From NCBI GenBank assembly GCA_015680685.1, contig MNCI01025089.1, positions 494,543 to 554,542 on the forward strand: 60,000 nt of DNA, written 5' to 3'. A program made the translations under genes and the position numbers. This document shows, one piece after another, positions 56,321 through 60,000 of this stretch. The DNA is from Gnetum montanum (taxonomy: Eukaryota > Streptophyta > Gnetopsida > Gnetales > Gnetaceae). Every line of letters begins with the position of its first letter. Positions within the stretch are counted from its first letter, which is position 1. Under the pieces are notes generated by a model. The model worked only from the letters and a program-made list of their open reading frames with translations. It did no database searches and was not told where the DNA came from.

Positions 56321-57310
56321 AAAAATTCATATTTAATATATAAATAATTATTAAGTGGGGGAAAGGCATCAAAGAAAGAATAGAATTAGGTTTTAAGGAT
56401 CTGTATGCTTGCAAAACAAATGCAAGGATTTAGGCATCTATACTTGAAAAGCTAGAAAATAAATTTTTCACAATATCATCTATCCTACTATATTGTATGG
56501 ATGTGTTGTTTAGTGACCTAGACTTAGTTCTAAACTTTGAAAAGATATTGAAAGAGTACAAAAATATTTTTTTCTCAATGAGTTAAAGGTGAATATGCAA
56601 ATACCTTACTCAAAGTTATGTGAATGTGATTTATTACTTTTAAAAGCAAAAGCCTCATATCAATTCATTACATACTCTCATAACCTTCATATCTTAAGGC
56701 AAGACAAATTCTCTAAAGTAGTTCTTGAGGATTTGCAAGACCATGGTTGATATTTTTAGGGGCTGTAATGGTTGAGAAAATGGAATATCTCTTAGGAGGT
56801 TGTGTAATAAAATTATAAGCATATTTTCCAACTAGTCAAGTAGAAAGTTTTTACATAGATGTGGTCAAATATTGAAGGAAAAACATAATTTTATCTACAT
56901 CATATTAGATCTAATAAACTAGATGTAGAAGCTCACTACCTCTCAATTGCTATTCTATTGAAGTATCAAAATGTTATTAGTAAGCTTCATTTCAGTTTTA
57001 ATCGTCTCTGAATTAAAAGTAGAAGAAGGATTCAACTTCTCTAAGAAGAGCACATTTGTAGGTTGTGCAAATTAGGAGCCCTTGAAGATGATCTACATGT
57101 GTTTTTTCTTAAAAAAAAATTTGGTGCTATGACTACCTATTTGAGACAACATTATAATGTTATAGCAAAAAACTTGTATGATTTTCTTGCTACCCCTATT
57201 GATGCTTCGTTAATTTATAGAGTTTATATTCATTTTTCATGAAACTATAATATTTATCCAATAGATCCTTTATGCATTTGAACATAATAAAGCTTCAATT
57301 TTAATATATC
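56321..57310 (+). mobile_element. LINE copy d, 3' fragment, plus strand
   Basis: Matches 49260-50235 of copy a. It begins within the RT C-terminal part (GGGAAAGGCATCAAAGAAAG at about 56359) and contains the CCHC segment near 57057 (CRLCKLGALEDDLHVF). It ends near 57310 after CATAATAAAGCTTCAATTTT. It is 5'-truncated, as expected for LINEs, and lies head to head with copy c. Confidence 0.75.
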
Positions 57311-58265
57311 ATTTTAATCATTCAATGATTTAGACTTGTTCATTTTTATCTCATCATTTCAAAATAATCTTATCTTTTAACTCATATAAGAATTTATTTT
57401 TGGTATCTAGTAATGATTTTTGAGTAGCATACCATTCATCATTGTCATTCTCATTGCTATTGATAATATAATATAAAAACTCATACCATTCATCATTTAA
57501 TGCAAGTATGTGTACGATGTTACTTAGGCAATGGTAGGACCATACCATTTCCTATGTTTAAATACATATGAAATAAAAATTTACATATATTAGATGATGC
57601 CATGATAAATTAATGAGAAGTGACTTAATTAATTATCTCCTTGTCTAGCAAGGATTTACATGCAAAAGATTGCCACTTATAGTTATACTTGATACTTCTT
57701 AATGTCTTATGTAAGTTCTAACAAAGTATTGCATTAGTTATATGTCAAAGGGTTACATATAATCAAATAAAATTAGGTTTCAACAACTACCACATCTTAA
57801 ATGATTTGAGGAAATAAATTTTGTATTTAAGGGAGTGGATTGGGTTAGAATTTCAAAATTGTAGTAGGCATTATTATAATATTATAGTTTTTTTAATGTT
57901 AAAATACACTTATGTATAACTAGCAAGTATCCTCCATACATATATACATATACACAATTATTACTAGTGTTATTTACTTTTCTCAGTAAAAGAAAAACTA
58001 GTAAAAATGTATATAATGTATAGTAAAGCATAGAAAGTATATATCCCAAATGAACTTAAAAATTTAACTTGTTAGCATTCATAAATTTTTAAACATAAAT
58101 GATAAAATTTATAAAATTTTAAAGTTTATTTATTTTATTTTTTATTTACTACACTATTTATTTGTTCTCTTGGGCTTTGTTTACTTTTAAAAAATAATTT
58201 TTACATATCAAACTGTAAAATTGATACTTTTCAAATATTTTAGCATTTTGATGATGCATCATGTT
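57311..58265. other. No feature recognised
   Basis: Very AT-rich. A 64-codon minus-strand ORF (57354-57548, starting MVWSYHCLSNIVHILALNDE) has no motif I recognise. Confidence 0.4.
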
Positions 58266-58650
58266 CAAAAATTTTACAAGGTAATAATCAAGCTTGTTAT
58301 AATATATGATGTTAAATGTTGGGTAGTACAAAAAGGGATTGAATAAGAAATCAATTTAGTAGAAATGTGAATGTTTATATGGATACTAAATGTTAGCAAA
58401 AGAGATAAACTACATAATATAGATATTAGAAAAAGACTTAAAGTGGTTTTTTTTAGACAAGTTAAAAATGTAACATGTTAGATGGTTTGATGAGGTGCAA
58501 ATAATATTAGATAACAAGCCCATAAAAATAAAAACTAAAAATACATGGAAGAAAATGATTGGTGGTGATTTAAAAAAATTACAAATAAACAAAGATCTAG
58601 CTTTTCATAGAGGTCAATGTTGAAAATGAAACTCATGTAGCCAACCAAAT
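58266..58650 (+). pseudogene. C-terminal fragment of an RTE-type LINE
   Basis: The plus-strand reading YDVKCWVVQKGIE, then INLVEM, then NVSKRDKLHNIDIRKRLKVV, then QVKNVTC. It follows the well-known plant LINE end 'YGAECW..KK...K..VAEMRMLRWM.G.TR.D.IRN..IR..V.V.PI..K'. A basic tail (KYMEENDWW and following) aligns with 'W.e.v..D'. It has at least seven stops. This is a family different from LINE copies a-d. Confidence 0.7.
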
Positions 58651-58875
58651 TTTGTTATGATAAGGCTAGGATGATAGTGATAATCATGTTAAAAAATTAG
58701 GGTAAATTTAAAATCAAGCAAACCCCTAAAAGAAAAGTCAAATTCTATTCTTGGTTAAGGGAAAAGGAATGATGTTATAACCAAAATAATTTAACTAAGT
58801 ATACTCAAAGACATATAACCAATACTATACTTTAGGATAATTATAAAAGAGTACACTAATCAGGTGTTACCTTAG
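58651..58875. other. No feature recognised
   Basis: AT-rich sequence between the RTE fragment and the inverted G3-family LTR. Confidence 0.4.
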
Positions 58876-59726
58876 TGATGAGTGGTGAGGTTTCCGTATG
58901 CTCAACCATATGAATACGAGCATCCACGCACGATCTGGTTGAATTCCAAGGACTACGTGCTCATGCACCTTTGTGGAACAAGCATGGGTTGATCAATCGT
59001 TGTGTTCCCAAGCTTACTTGTATGTCACGATTGTATGGTTAAGTAACCTTGAGGCATATGATTTTTATACTTTTTTATGTTTTTATGTCCTACTGCTAAT
59101 AAGGGAGGAGAGAGATAACCAAGTAACTAATTTAATTTGACTACTTGTTAACTAGGATCTAATTGATCTTAACACCAGTATCTATTCTCACTTGTTGTAC
59201 ACATCCTGAATGAGTGCAACACTATTGGGATTACCAAACACCAATCTTTACTGGGTTACAAAGTGTTACATGCATGCTTGCAGTGATCGTACTATGTGTG
59301 ATTACTTAGGAGAGTTGTAAGGTGAGAGAGAATTATTAATTAACTAAGGAAAGTATTTAGTAATAGTAATTAACATTAATTAATCTATTATGAATGTTGC
59401 AAGGTTTATCACAAGTTTTATTGCCATACACAAGATGTGCTCAGGTACAAAATGCTCGAATAAAGATCTATTCACTTTATGACTCCTATTGTAGGCATGC
59501 AGAAATAATTCTAACTATGAGAGGGAGAAAAGACAAGAGTTTGGGTAAGGGACTAAGACTAACTATGAAAACCAAGTGCACCCACCTCTTATTTATAGGT
59601 AATGAGGTAGGCCACGATATTGCATAAGTGATATTGCATGGAAGGCTCCAATATCGCATACGTGATATCACGTACATGATATCACATATGTGATATTGCG
59701 TACATGATATTATAGCTCATCATACC
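58876..59726 (-). repeat. 3' LTR of a second G3-family element, inverted
   Basis: Reverse complement of the G3 LTR: the end TGATGAGTGGTGAGG at 58876 matches CACTCATCA. The TATA box is at about 59589-59598 on the minus strand and the GATATC cluster at 59610-59715. It is somewhat shorter than the G3 LTRs and more diverged in the middle. Confidence 0.8.
59610..59715. promoter_or_regulatory. GATATC palindrome cluster, third copy
   Basis: Contains CGTGATATCACG (59661-59672), ACATGATATCACATATG, GTGATATTGCG and similar words upstream (on the minus strand) of TATAAATA. It confirms that the cluster is a fixed part of the family's promoter region. Confidence 0.6.
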
Positions 59727-60000
59727 TCCATGACTAAATGAAAACTCATCCTTGACTTCCTTATAAAATATTGGGAAGGTATGGGATTATTGACTGAATG
59801 AGAACTAACAATGACAAAGAATAATAGACTCAAAGTTACTAGTAAACGAATCGACAAATATATTACAACATTGGTGTTTACACACTTTATGGTGAACATT
59901 GTACATAGATGACATCTAGACCCTCATCTAATGGCTAGAAGAGAAAGTAAAGAAAATGAGGTGCATTGCTGCTAATGTCACAATTGCACCTTCCATTGTT
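59727..60000 (-). mobile_element. Internal 3' end of the second G3-family element (truncated by window)
   Basis: The reverse complement of TACCTCCATGACTAAATG (59723-59740) matches CATTTAGTCATGGAGGTA next to the G3 3' LTR. Further bases match about 39400-39562 by eye. The rest of this element lies beyond the window. Confidence 0.7.

Noticed and set aside
52466-57310. LINE copies c and d as one twin-primed inversion
   Set aside because: Copy c has its own 3' end near 52466 and duplicates the C-terminal part present in d, so two separate insertions are simpler.
59394-59677. Overlapping ORFs on both strands near the right edge
   Set aside because: They lie within the inverted G3-family LTR and are not kept in its other copies.

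Overview
The window looks like part of a large, repeat-filled nuclear genome of a seed plant. It is AT-rich and has no intact long ORF. It carries Ty1/copia, Ty3/gypsy, LINE and RTE relics with plant-type primer sites (tRNA-iMet-like for C1 and G1, tRNA-Asp-like for G2 and G3). The depth of decay and nesting would suit a gymnosperm, but that is an inference of low confidence. I see no intact host gene, rRNA, tRNA or CRISPR array.

Layout. (1) 1-18.2 kb is a three-level nest read on the minus strand. A gypsy element (G4, RNase H and RT) is split by a copia-type element (C1, 143-16159). The 5' LTR of C1 is itself split by another gypsy element with very long LTRs (G1, about 6489-15741). (2) 18.2-21.4 kb is repeat-rich: a 29-bp tandem array, then a decayed array with a period near 190 bp. 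(3) 21.5-26.6 kb is a plus-strand pseudogene with seven or eight exons of an unrecognised family. (4) 26.6-27.9 kb holds an LTR-like remnant. (5) 27.9-50.2 kb is one LINE split by an Athila/Tat-like gypsy element (G2, 28632-47665). G2 is in turn split inside its RT domain by a gag-protease-only element (G3, 33094-40583). (6) 50.7-57.3 kb holds three more copies of the same LINE family, one containing a clean solo LTR, around a small island of non-repeat-looking sequence (51.8-52.5 kb). (7) 57.3-60 kb holds an RTE-type LINE relic and, at the right edge, a second copy of the G3 family in the opposite orientation.

What ties the window together. The insertion points of C1 in G4 and of G3 in G2 can be placed to the base, because removing the insert plus one target duplication returns the host element's reading frame. 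Nearly all in-frame stops I inspected look like CAA/CAG/CGA/TGG changed by one C-to-T or G-to-A step. Several catalytic Asp residues have become Asn, which fits long-term silencing by cytosine methylation followed by deamination.

The least ordinary items are the multi-exon pseudogene at 21.5-26.6 kb, an intron-containing extra gene inside G2 that resembles an ORF carried by C1, the GATATC palindrome cluster in the G3 promoter region, and the roughly 190-bp decayed array. All domain calls were made by eye from translated motifs; no database search was run.
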